A DNA stretch of 64,000 bases from Bin5 sp965207495 (GTDB lineage Bacteria > Chloroflexota > Anaerolineae > Caldilineales > Caldilineaceae), in the NCBI GenBank assembly GCA_965207495.1, contig OZ242287.1, positions 1,550,001 through 1,614,000 on the forward strand. Direction: 5' to 3'. Positions 24,685 through 33,130 of the stretch are shown piece by piece. The translations under genes were made by a program, and so were the position numbers. Under the pieces are notes generated by a model that worked only from the letters and a program-made list of their open reading frames with translations, ran no database searches and was not told the origin of the DNA. Positions within the stretch are counted from its first letter, which is position 1; the number at the start of each line of letters is the position of its first letter.

Positions 24685-24922
24685 CCCTCTCTCCTCCTGT
24701 TAGGAAGCGAATTCTGGACGGTCTATGCGAGCCCTGTTCATCCGCACTTCTCCCTCCCGCCCTTTTCCGCAGTATAAAGGTTCGCTTTGGAAGATTCAAC
24801 TATCTTCCTTTATGCCAGTTCAAGTCCTGCCCCTTGAGAAGCAGGTGAACGACATCGTCAGTTCGGCACCGGCCGCCCATGGATCCCTTTCTACCCACCG
24901 GAAATTCAGCCACCCAAAAGTT

Positions 24923-24951
24923 TTGACAGCCCCCCCTTTTTCCGCTAAAAT
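24923..24951 (+). promoter_or_regulatory. Promoter of the ABC sugar importer operon
   Basis: TTGACA (24923-24928) is separated by 17 bp from TAAAAT (24946-24951). The binding-protein gene starts 161 bases downstream, giving a moderately long leader. No operator was identified. Confidence 0.7.
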
Positions 24952-25112
24952 TCGCGCTTGTTGTGCATTCTGTGACTGCCTCTTCATCTGACCACAGGTG
25001 TACGATGTCATATCCTCGGCACAAAAGACAACCTTGTTGCAGCTCCCGAGAAGCCGCTCCCCCCAATAGGCATCTATATAATCCATTTTGCATTTTCAAG
25101 GAGACAAGAAGA

Positions 25113-26633
25113 ATGGAAAACAAAGTAAGCCGACGTCAATTTCTCCGCTTGGCAGGTGGCGCCGCCGGCGCCGTAGCCCTGGCCGCCTGTGCTGCACCCG
25201 TCGCGCCTTCCGGTAGCGGCGAAGCCGCCATGTCCCAAGAGAAGATCGTAATCCGCTACGCCGGACTGGACGGCATGGGCGCCCGCGTCGAAGCATTCAT
25301 GCTGCCGTGGGTGGAGGAAAATGGCTACGAGCTCGAGCGCGGCGCCTTCGGACAGCAGGAGCTGACCGACAAGATCATGCAGTCCGTCGCCACCGATACT
25401 TACCTGGCCGACATCTTCCAGTTCCCCAGCAACGCACGCGCCGATGTCATCAGCGCCGGCGCACTGCAGGAAATCCCGGACCTGGTCCTCGAGGCCATCG
25501 ATTTTGACGACGTCCTGCCTGGTATCGTCAATACCCTCTCTTGGGAAGGCAAAATCTACGCTCTCCCCTACGACGGCGATATCCACTACTACTCCTTCCG
25601 CAAAGATCTCTTCGCCAACGAAGACATCAACAGCCGCTTCAAGGACGCCTACGGCTACGACCTCTCGCCCGATACAGGCGCCGTGACCTGGGACCAATGG
25701 CGCAACATCTGTGAATTCTTCACCGGCTGGGACTGGAACGAAAACGGCGATGACGACGACTTCGGCGCCGCCTGCATGACCAAACGCGGCGATACCCTCT
25801 GGTGGGGCTTCAACTCTCGCGCCACCGCCTTCGCCAAGCATCCCGACGACGACGCCTACTTCATCGACCTCGACACCGGCGAAGCCCGCCTTAACAATCC
25901 CGGTTTTGTCCGTGCATTGACCGAATGGGTCGAAGAAATGCAAAATTGGGCGCCTCCCGGCGGTACCAACTTCACCTACGGTGACTCCCTTAATGCCATG
26001 AACGGTGGACGAGTCGCCCAGACCTACAACTGGGATGCCGTCACTAGCGCAACCGCACCTGAGACCTCCGTCATTCAGGGCCTGCAAGGCTACAACATCC
26101 TGCCCGGTTCACACGAGGTCTTCAACTCCAAGTCCGGCGAATGGGACTACTTCGACGTGCCCAGCCATGCGCCCTTCCACGCCTTCGGCGGTTGGGTGAT
26201 CGCCGTCTCCGCTCAGGTTGACGACCTGGCCTACGATGCCGTCTGGGATTTCGTCACCCATCTGACCAAGCCCGAGAGTGGCCTGGCCTTCGTCACCGAC
26301 CTCACCGGCGCCAGCCCCTACCGCTTCAGCCAGATGGATGCCGTAGAGGAATTCGCCACTGGTCCGCTGCAGTTGGGCGAAGAAGTGGCGATGGACTACC
26401 TGAACGCCGCCCGCGAGACCCTCGACCATCCCAACGCTGTCACCGACCAGGCCTTTGGCGGCTGGGTGCAGTATCGCGACGCGCTTGAACTGGGCGTCTC
26501 CAAGGCGCTGGCCAATGAGCTTCCGCCCCAGGATGCCCTGGACGAAGTCGCGGCCGCTTTCGACGAGATTAGCGAACGCATGGGTGGCCTCCAGCATCAG
26601 GCCGAACTGTACGCCCGCACCTTGGGCAAGTAG
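25113..26633 (+). CDS. ABC sugar transporter substrate-binding lipoprotein
   Basis: The 506-residue protein has a Tat-like leader with SRRQFLRLAGGAAGAV and the lipobox LAAC, so it is lipid-anchored outside the cell. The mature domain matches family 1 extracellular solute-binding proteins for oligosaccharides (e.g. YALPYDGDIHYYSFRKDLF, TWDQWRNICEFFTGWDWNENGDDDDFG). The acidic loop EDGDDDDF could bind calcium. The ATG at 25113 follows AAGGAGACAAG; the longer frame upstream lacks any site. Two permease genes follow, separated by a stable hairpin. Sugar identity is not deducible. Confidence 0.92.
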   Translation: MENKVSRRQFLRLAGGAAGAVALAACAAPVAPSGSGEAAMSQEKIVIRYAGLDGMGARVEAFMLPWVEENGYELERGAFGQQELTDKIMQSVATDTYLADIFQFPSNARADVISAGALQEIPDLVLEAIDFDDVLPGIVNTLSWEGKIYALPYDGDIHYYSFRKDLFANEDINSRFKDAYGYDLSPDTGAVTWDQWRNICEFFTGWDWNENGDDDDFGAACMTKRGDTLWWGFNSRATAFAKHPDDDAYFIDLDTGEARLNNPGFVRALTEWVEEMQNWAPPGGTNFTYGDSLNAMNGGRVAQTYNWDAVTSATAPETSVIQGLQGYNILPGSHEVFNSKSGEWDYFDVPSHAPFHAFGGWVIAVSAQVDDLAYDAVWDFVTHLTKPESGLAFVTDLTGASPYRFSQMDAVEEFATGPLQLGEEVAMDYLNAARETLDHPNAVTDQAFGGWVQYRDALELGVSKALANELPPQDALDEVAAAFDEISERMGGLQHQAELYARTLGK

Positions 26634-26653
26634 CAGCAAATAGCAAGGTCCGT

Positions 26654-26695
26654 GGCCAGTGACCGGAGGCGAAGAGCCAAGACCGGTCGCTGGCC
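26654..26695 (+). promoter_or_regulatory. Intra-operon hairpin between binding protein and permease genes
   Basis: GGCCAGTGACCGG (26654-26666) pairs with CCGGTCGCTGGCC (26683-26695) over 13 bp with one G-T wobble and a 16-nt loop. There is no T-run. Such hairpins after binding-protein genes are known to block 3' decay and keep that mRNA segment more abundant; this role is inferred here. Confidence 0.7.
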
Positions 26696-26770
26696 TCTGG
26701 TCGCGTTCCACTTCTCTTCTCCATTCTCGGCATAGCAGTCGGGCCGGCGGGTGGAGCACTTGGCGGACCC

Positions 26771-27697
26771 ATGGCAACTGAACCCCGAATCTACCCCTCG
26801 AAACGATTTCGCTTCGAAATCAAGGACAACCTCTGGAAGTGGATCTTCCTGCTGCCAGCCGTCGCCATCATCCTCATACTGCTGGCGATCCCCGTGCTGT
26901 GGACCCTCTACGCCGCCTTTACAGACCTGCACCTCTATCGCATCGGTGATTTCGACACAAAATTTGTCGGTCTGGCCAATTTCGAGAAGCTGCTGAGCAA
27001 CCGCTCCTTCTGGCGCACTGTGCGCAATACCGTCGTCTTCATGCTTGGGGTAGTGCCCGCACAACTTATCATCGGCCTGACGGTCGCGCTGGCGCTGAAC
27101 AACATTACGCGCGGCCAGAAACTGTTTCGCACCTGGTTCCTGATGCCTCTGATGGTCAGCCCGGTCGTCGTATCCTTCATCGTTGGCCGCATGTTGTTCC
27201 AGGAGGACATCGGCCCCATCAATGACATCCTGCGCAATATGGGCTTTGAGGGCGTTCCCTGGTTGACCAGTCCCACCTGGGCGATGGTCGCGCTGATGGC
27301 CATTGACGTCTGGCAGTGGAGCTCCTTCATGATCCTGATGCTGCTGGCCGCGCTGAAAGGGGTGCCGCCCGACCTGCACGAGGCCGCCCGCGTAGATGGC
27401 GCCAATCAGTTGCAGGGGTTCTGGCGCATCACCGTCCCCCTCATTATGCCGATTACGATGACGGCGCTCCTGATTCGTATAATCGATGCATTCAAAGTCG
27501 TCGAGATTATCATGGTGCTGACTGGCGGCGGGCCGGGGCAGGCCACCGAATCGGTGACGCTTGCCATCTATCGCACCGGTGTCAAAGGCGGAGATCTGGC
27601 CTTTGGCAGCAGCCAGGCCTACTTCCTGCTGTTGGTGCTGATGATCTTCGGCGGGGCTTACCTGGTTATGACAAGAAGAGCGATGGGGAAGGACTGA
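26771..27697 (+). CDS. ABC sugar transporter permease 1 (MalF/UgpA type)
   Basis: The 308-residue inner membrane protein has six predicted helices and the EAA loop EAARVDGANQLQGFWRITVP that docks on the ATPase. IPVLWTLYAAFTDLHLY at the first helix and TGGGPGQATES near the end are typical of MalF/UgpA proteins. The start ATG lies at 26771. Its stop overlaps the start of permease 2 by one base (TGATG), indicating coupled translation. It moves sugars delivered by the upstream lipoprotein. Confidence 0.93.
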   Translation: MATEPRIYPSKRFRFEIKDNLWKWIFLLPAVAIILILLAIPVLWTLYAAFTDLHLYRIGDFDTKFVGLANFEKLLSNRSFWRTVRNTVVFMLGVVPAQLIIGLTVALALNNITRGQKLFRTWFLMPLMVSPVVVSFIVGRMLFQEDIGPINDILRNMGFEGVPWLTSPTWAMVALMAIDVWQWSSFMILMLLAALKGVPPDLHEAARVDGANQLQGFWRITVPLIMPITMTALLIRIIDAFKVVEIIMVLTGGGPGQATESVTLAIYRTGVKGGDLAFGSSQAYFLLLVLMIFGGAYLVMTRRAMGKD

Positions 27698-28551
27698 TGG
27701 GACTTAGTGCACAGAAACGGGTTCGCACGATCGTATCCTACTTCATTCTGCTATTTTGGGCGTTCATCCTCCTTTTCCCCATGTATTGGGTGGTAATCAC
27801 CTCTTTCAAGAACGCCATTGACATGTCGATTAAGGCGACCTACCTGCCTTTTATCGACTTTCAACCCGGGGTACACGCCTGGCGCTACCTCTTCGTAGAC
27901 CGGCTCACCTGGTTCCTCGATCCATTTATGAACAGCGTGCTCATCGCATTCATCTCATCGACGATCGCCCTGTTAATCGGCTCATGCGCCGGCTATGCCC
28001 TGGCCCGTTTCGATTACGGCGGCCGCAACAATTCCATCGTTCTGGGCTTCATGTCCCAGCGCATGTTCCCCGGCGCGCTCTTCATTCTCGCCTTCCTGGT
28101 AATGTTTCGCGAGTTGGGCCTGCTTGACACTCGTCTGTCACTAATCATCGTTTACAGCAGCGGTGCGATTCCCTTCATCGTCTGGGTTATGCGCGATTTC
28201 TTCGAAGGGTTGCCGATCGAAATCGAGGAAAGCGCCATGATCGACGGGGCCAACCGCCTCGGCGTCCTCTTTCGAATCGCCATGCCACTGGCCGCGCCCG
28301 GCCTGGTGGCCGTTTTTGTCCTCTCCCTGATCGGCGCCTGGAACGAATACCTGGTCGCCCTCACGCTGACCTTCCGTGAAGCGATCACCATCCCGCTCTT
28401 CATGACCATGCAGGTCAGCCAGACCGGCTACACCGAATGGTGGAACATGAGCGCCATTTCGCTCGTAAGCGTCATCCCCGTCGTCGCAGCCGGCATGGCC
28501 CTGGAGAAATACATCACCGGCGGCCTGACCTTTGGCGCGCTAAAAGGCTGA
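27697..28551 (+). CDS. ABC sugar transporter permease 2 (MalG/UgpE type)
   Basis: The 284-residue inner membrane protein has six hydrophobic segments and the EAA loop EESAMIDGANRLGVLFRIAMP. LFPMYWVVITSFK at the first helix and NEYLVALTLT near the end are MalG/UgpE features. Its ATG overlaps the stop of permease 1; a longer frame upstream is an artefact of reading permease 1 in another frame. No ATP-binding subunit is found nearby, so the complex must borrow a shared MsmK/UgpC-type ATPase encoded elsewhere. Confidence 0.93.
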   Translation: MGLSAQKRVRTIVSYFILLFWAFILLFPMYWVVITSFKNAIDMSIKATYLPFIDFQPGVHAWRYLFVDRLTWFLDPFMNSVLIAFISSTIALLIGSCAGYALARFDYGGRNNSIVLGFMSQRMFPGALFILAFLVMFRELGLLDTRLSLIIVYSSGAIPFIVWVMRDFFEGLPIEIEESAMIDGANRLGVLFRIAMPLAAPGLVAVFVLSLIGAWNEYLVALTLTFREAITIPLFMTMQVSQTGYTEWWNMSAISLVSVIPVVAAGMALEKYITGGLTFGALKG

Positions 28552-28587
28552 CGCTGCCTCGCCTCGCCTCGCCTCTCGCCAGCTAAT

Positions 28588-29490
28588 TTACTTCGGTTCA
28601 TCGCCTCTGCGCCGTCGACCCACCCACAGACGTACCAGCCAGATCAGCACAGCAAGCGGAATCAGAAAGACCAACACCAACGGCGTCAAGTAGAGAATGG
28701 CCCAGATCAGTGCCGTCAGCAACCCTTGTAGCGTAGCCACCAGCGCCCGCAAAGCACTTCTTACCGGCCCGCTTGCGCTCCAAGGCTCCTCCACGATGGG
28801 CCGGAATACGCTGTCCGGGATTAACTCAACCCAAATCGTCGAAAGATCAATCTGATTGTCCAGCAGGTTCTTGCGTCCCTGCAGCATCTCTATCTCTTCC
28901 CGGATCTGCGTCAAATTGCGGTGGACCGCCAGAATGTCCTCTACCTTGGCATTGGGCCTCTCACGTACCTCCGTCAACAGTGCCAGCAACTCCGTCTCTG
29001 TCGCTCGCAGGTTTCGCAGCCGCGCATCGAGATCACTGTACTGGTCCGTGACATCCTGTCTGTTTATATTCAGGTAGTTTACATCCGTGGCCAGCGCCCG
29101 CAGCAGGTCCAGCGCCTCTTCCAAGCTTGTAGCAGGCACACGCAGCGTTACCGAGCCGCGCAGTACTTCCGACTCGTCATACCTCCCCTTGGACAGATCC
29201 ATGTCGGCCACGTACCCGCCCAGATCCGAAACGACCTGCTCGACACCCGAGAGCGCCGCCGCCGTGTCCGCCACGACCAGAGAGATATTGGCATTGGCGA
29301 TGACTTGCCTTGGCTCCGCCGCGCCATCAGCCGCCTGCTGCTCTGCATAGGCCTCTTCGTCAGCCATCGCCGGTGCACTCGCTCCGACCGATTCGGAAAA
29401 GGCCATATCTGAAACACCAGCGCCGCACGCCGCGCACGTAATCCCCAGGAGAACCAGAATTATCGGAAGAGCTACTCGAATACGTCCCAC
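28588..29490 (-). CDS. DUF4349 membrane-anchored lipoprotein
   Basis: The 300-residue protein has a signal peptide with lipobox TCAACG, a DUF4349 core (residues ~60-215: ANISLVVADTAAALSGVEQ, LGGYVADMDLS, VTLRVPATSLEEALDLL) with a coiled-coil insert (RNLRATETELLALL), then one C-terminal transmembrane helix (~260-285) and a basic tail RRRRGDEPK. It is probably exposed outside and anchored at both ends. DUF4349 has no known function. The start is GTG at 29490 with AGGAG eight bases upstream. It is convergent with the ABC operon and stands next to a lactonase gene. Confidence 0.85.
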   Translation of the reverse strand: MGRIRVALPIILVLLGITCAACGAGVSDMAFSESVGASAPAMADEEAYAEQQAADGAAEPRQVIANANISLVVADTAAALSGVEQVVSDLGGYVADMDLSKGRYDESEVLRGSVTLRVPATSLEEALDLLRALATDVNYLNINRQDVTDQYSDLDARLRNLRATETELLALLTEVRERPNAKVEDILAVHRNLTQIREEIEMLQGRKNLLDNQIDLSTIWVELIPDSVFRPIVEEPWSASGPVRSALRALVATLQGLLTALIWAILYLTPLVLVFLIPLAVLIWLVRLWVGRRRRGDEPK

Positions 29491-29600
29491 TGTTCACACT
29501 CCTGCAATCTCAAAACTGCGCAATGAGCCTTGAACATTGGACGAAATGTCCGGTCGAAAAGTTCCCTGTCCGACCGTCTTGGCGCTCTGTCGGCCGTCAT

Positions 29601-30479
29601 TCAACCGCCAAACTTGTCGGAGGCGACCCCTCGCACCCCCGGATCCGCCACGAACAGACCGCCCGCATGCGGCTGTTCTGCCTTTTCCGCGTCGCTCAAT
29701 CGGAAAGAGGCGCTCGTAATGTACAACTGGTCCAGATTGGGTCCGCCGAATGCGCACGCCGTGATACTGGCTGTCGGTAATTCGACCTCAGCCAAAACCG
29801 TGGCAGTGTCCGGATTCCAGCGCCGCACACGGCTGGCCCCGTAATGCGCCACCCACAACATTCCTTCCTCGTCGATCGTGAAGCCGTCGGCAAATCCCAT
29901 CTCTTCAGGTATCCTGATCGGGACCCGTTCGTTGCTGATGCCGCCCGTCCCTACATCATAGTCGTAGGCGCGAATGGCAAAGTCAAGCGAATCGGTATAG
30001 TACATCGTCTTCGCGTCCAAACTCCAGATGATGCCGTTTGAGATTCCAATATCCTCAATCATCTTGTGAACGCTGTGGTCGGTGTCCATCCGATATACGC
30101 TGCCCTGGTCCGACTGGTCCTCATAGGCCATCGTCCCGGCCCAGAAGCGGCCGGCGGGGTCGCACTTGCCGTCATTGAAGCGGTTATCTGGCAAATGGGA
30201 CTCCGGATCGACGAGCATCTCCACTGCCCCGCTGGCCGGATCAAAGGCGGCGAAACCGTCCTTCAGCGCCAGCATCAGGCCGCCCGACGCCCGTTGCACC
30301 ACCGTTCCCACATGCTGTCCTGTGTCCCACTCCCTGTTTGACCCCGTCGCCGGGTCATAGGCGTACAGTTTGCTGGACATGATATCCACCCACCACAGAA
30401 CATTGGCATCGGCGTCCCAAATCGGGCCTTCGCCGACGAGCGCATGGGCGTCGATGAGAAGATCAACACTTATGGACAT
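29601..30479 (-). CDS. SMP-30/gluconolactonase-type lactonase
   Basis: The 292-residue six-bladed propeller matches SMP-30/gluconolactonase. It has a Glu metal ligand in LVGEGPIWD (residue ~15), RFNDGKCDPAGRFWAGTM (Asn and Asp ligands), SNGIIWSLDAKTMYYTDS and ADGFTIDEEGMLWVAHYG. The family opens sugar-acid lactones with a calcium or zinc ion. AGGAGGAATCGT precedes the ATG. It lies downstream of a Gfo/Idh dehydrogenase on the same strand: such pairs oxidise a sugar to its lactone and hydrolyse the lactone. Pairing is inferred from position. Confidence 0.92.
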   Translation of the reverse strand: MSISVDLLIDAHALVGEGPIWDADANVLWWVDIMSSKLYAYDPATGSNREWDTGQHVGTVVQRASGGLMLALKDGFAAFDPASGAVEMLVDPESHLPDNRFNDGKCDPAGRFWAGTMAYEDQSDQGSVYRMDTDHSVHKMIEDIGISNGIIWSLDAKTMYYTDSLDFAIRAYDYDVGTGGISNERVPIRIPEEMGFADGFTIDEEGMLWVAHYGASRVRRWNPDTATVLAEVELPTASITACAFGGPNLDQLYITSASFRLSDAEKAEQPHAGGLFVADPGVRGVASDKFGG

Positions 30480-30599
30480 ACGATTCCTCCTAAGTGAACT
30501 CGGTGATTTCTACTATTTGGCCTTGGCTTTATTGAATTATGATTGCTTCGTTGTTTCTGGTCTCGGGGCGATTTATGAATGCTCGGACGCCTTCTTGAC

Positions 30600-31784
30600 T
30601 CAGTTTTCTGCAAAGGCGGCAAAGCCCTCGTTCACCTCGGCGACCCGAACCGGCCTGCCCTCCTCGGCAGAGAGGATGGTGGCCAAAGTAGTGCGCACTG
30701 CCCGCACACCGTCTTCGCCGCTGTAGCGGGGCGTTCGATCATCGAGAATCGCATCGATCAGGTGATGAACCTGACTGACATGCCCCTGCCCATAGTAGCT
30801 GATATCAGAATTCCAGACGCGATCGGCTTCCTCATCGAACCGGAAGCAGACCGTTTCGCGCCCTTCCCTGTGCAGAATCAGATGCTGCTGTCTCCCCTCC
30901 CAAAGCAAATTGTGACCGCCCTCCCCCAGGACCTCGATCATGCCGGTCTCGCCAACAACAGTCGTGCTTAAGCCATGCATGTTGTCGTACTTGCCGTTAA
31001 GCGGGTCCGCTCGCATCCACACGCCCTGCCTCTCCGCGTCCGCGTAGAGCCATGTGATGATCGGTATGTCCAATTCTTCCGCTTTGTAAGGGTCGTGGGA
31101 CGCGCCTGCGCGGCGCCCTTTGCCGCTTCCAGCCGCAAGCACCGCATAGACCTCATCGATCGACGCGTCCTCCATCAGATATTCGGCGGTGGCAAAGAAA
31201 TGCACCGCGTGATCGAACAGCCATGGATAGCGCCCTCCCCCGGACTGCGCTCCGTCCAGCCGCCACGCGCGCGCCGCTGCGCTGAGATGCAGCTCGTGAT
31301 CCGCCCGGCGGCGCCAGGCGCCGTGCCGCTGGCGAATCTGCAGGGGTCGACCGATTGCGCCGTCTTCGATGAGCGCCCGCGCCTTCATGTGCGAAGTGAG
31401 AAAGACATACGTCTCGCCAACGAGCAGCTTGACGCCAGCACTCTTAACCGCCCGCACCGCTTCCATTCCCTCAGCGACGCTGCGGCAGAACGGCTTCTCA
31501 CAGTGGACATGCTTGCCCGCCTGCGCCGCCTGCCGCGTCATCGCCGCGTGCAAAAAAGTTGGCGTAGCGATGTCGATGACCTGAACGTCGCCGTCGGCCA
31601 GCAGATCTGAAAAAGACGCATAGACGCGTTCGACGCCGTACCGCTCGGCAAAATCAGCGGCCCGCTGCCCGTCCGTGTCACAGACTGCCAGTACCTTTGC
31701 AGCTGGATGGCTCTGGTATCCCCGGATGTGGGCAGTCGCCGCCAGCCCCAACCCCACGATGCCAACGTAGATTCTGTCACCCAC
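30600..31784 (-). CDS. Gfo/Idh/MocA family oxidoreductase (copy 1)
   Basis: The 394-residue protein has an N-terminal Rossmann fold (VGIVGLGLAATAHIRGY), the IDIATPTFLHAAMT strand, and the catalytic-lysine motif HCEKPF (~residue 95). A C-terminal alpha/beta dimerisation domain follows, with a GGGRYPWLFDHAVHFFATAEYL stretch holding the His typical of this superfamily. It oxidises sugar or inositol derivatives with NAD(P). The start is a GTG at 31784 with GAGGGG upstream. Next to the lactonase and an LLM oxidoreductase on the same strand, it probably takes part in sugar breakdown. Confidence 0.92.
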   Translation of the reverse strand: MGDRIYVGIVGLGLAATAHIRGYQSHPAAKVLAVCDTDGQRAADFAERYGVERVYASFSDLLADGDVQVIDIATPTFLHAAMTRQAAQAGKHVHCEKPFCRSVAEGMEAVRAVKSAGVKLLVGETYVFLTSHMKARALIEDGAIGRPLQIRQRHGAWRRRADHELHLSAAARAWRLDGAQSGGGRYPWLFDHAVHFFATAEYLMEDASIDEVYAVLAAGSGKGRRAGASHDPYKAEELDIPIITWLYADAERQGVWMRADPLNGKYDNMHGLSTTVVGETGMIEVLGEGGHNLLWEGRQQHLILHREGRETVCFRFDEEADRVWNSDISYYGQGHVSQVHHLIDAILDDRTPRYSGEDGVRAVRTTLATILSAEEGRPVRVAEVNEGFAAFAEN

Positions 31785-31850
31785 AAGCCGTACCCCTCAA
31801 AGACAAATCCGCTTCAAGCTGACAGGAATGCAGAACGGAAATGACTTAAT

Positions 31851-32795
31851 TCAATCCCTGAATCGCGGCAAGACCTCTTGGATGAACAGCTCCGTTCCCG
31901 CCGTTTCCGGGAAATCGGCAATTCGGATCTGGAACAGAGTGACGCCCGCATCGATAAACGCCTGCAGTTTCGCCGCCACCTGGTCCGGCGTGCCTGCAAG
32001 AGCGCCTCGGCCCCCCAGCGCGTAAGGTGAAGCCTCCCCCTGTTGACGGGCTATGTCCTCCGAATGGTGGACCGCGATCGGAGGCAGGGCGCTCGTCTTG
32101 CGAATCTCGTCAAAATTTCTGCCCACAGCCTCGCAATGTTCTCGCAACACACGCAACTTGTGTGCATAGGTCTCAGGGGTTCCGCCCGGCATATTCCACC
32201 AGTCGGCGTGCTGGGCCACCACCCGCAGCGTCAACTGCTCGCCGCCGCCGCCGACCATCACCGGGGGCAGCGGATGCGGCTGAGGATGGCAGTATGCGTT
32301 CTCGATTCGATAGTAACGCCCCTCGTAGCTGGCGGGGGACTCTGTCCACAGAAGTTTGACGATCTCTATCGTCTCTTCCAGCTGGCGAATCCGCGCAGCC
32401 GGTCGCGGAAACCCCCAGTTGTAGGCTTCGTACTCCTCCTGCAACCAGCCGGCCCCGATTCCAAAGATATAGCGGCCGCCCGTCAGCCACTGGAGCGACG
32501 CGGCCATCTTTGCCGTCAGTGCCGGGTTGCGATAGGACTGGCACAGGACGAGACTGCCCCAGTCGTAGCTTGGATAGCGGGCAGCGAGATAAGCTATTGT
32601 CGTCACCACCTCGGTGGCCGGTGTCTCTCTCTCAACAAACATTCCCCACGGATGCACGTGATCGTCTACCCAGACCGAAGTCAAGTGGCCGTCCATCAAC
32701 TGCAGATGCGTATGCATCTGTTCCAAAAAGGTGTTGGCATCGCTGCCGTCCGTTGGGAAGGACGGCGCGTGCCAGCCAAAGTCTACTGAAGGCAT
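31851..32795 (-). CDS. Luciferase-like (LLM) flavin/F420-dependent oxidoreductase
   Basis: The 314-residue TIM-barrel protein has LLM family hallmarks: SVWVDDHVHPW near residue 40, LTGGRYIFGIGAGWLQEEYEAYNWGFP, RIRQLEETIEIVKLLW and PVMVGGGGEQLTLRVVAQHADWWN. These enzymes use FMN or F420 with a small substrate; which cofactor cannot be told here. AGGAGCCAACAAT precedes the ATG. It is the first gene of a minus-strand group that continues with Gfo/Idh and lactonase genes, with gaps of 66 and 120 bases. Confidence 0.9.
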   Translation of the reverse strand: MPSVDFGWHAPSFPTDGSDANTFLEQMHTHLQLMDGHLTSVWVDDHVHPWGMFVERETPATEVVTTIAYLAARYPSYDWGSLVLCQSYRNPALTAKMAASLQWLTGGRYIFGIGAGWLQEEYEAYNWGFPRPAARIRQLEETIEIVKLLWTESPASYEGRYYRIENAYCHPQPHPLPPVMVGGGGEQLTLRVVAQHADWWNMPGGTPETYAHKLRVLREHCEAVGRNFDEIRKTSALPPIAVHHSEDIARQQGEASPYALGGRGALAGTPDQVAAKLQAFIDAGVTLFQIRIADFPETAGTELFIQEVLPRFRD

Positions 32796-33130
32796 ATTGT
32801 TGGCTCCTGTAGTCGAGAAGGCAACCTGCCAGCCGTCCTCCTGCGTCGGGGACGATCGGCCTGATGGAATTGAGTGATCCGAAGCAGTCCGGTGTCAACT
32901 GCGCAGCAGAACCGGCGTTTGGGTTAAGATGTTCCGGAATGTATGGAGGTATCAGTGGATGCAAGTATAGCTGTCCCCGACACCCGTCGCAACTCCCCTG
33001 CCAAACCGGCCACTGCCCATTTCTACTTCGCCACGATCGCGGACCTACCCTTTTTTTCGAAATTCGGAGCGTGTTATACTCCGGATGTAGAGTTGTTCAG
33101 AGCGCTCCGCTCCTACCCAAAGAACACGAT
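32796..33130. other. Divergent promoter region between LLM and hydrolase genes
   Basis: No gene supported. It must hold promoters for the minus-strand LLM group and the plus-strand hydrolase. GTGTTATACT near 33071-33080 is a plausible -10 for the latter, preceded by a T-rich run (33051-33057); no convincing -35. Confidence 0.35.
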
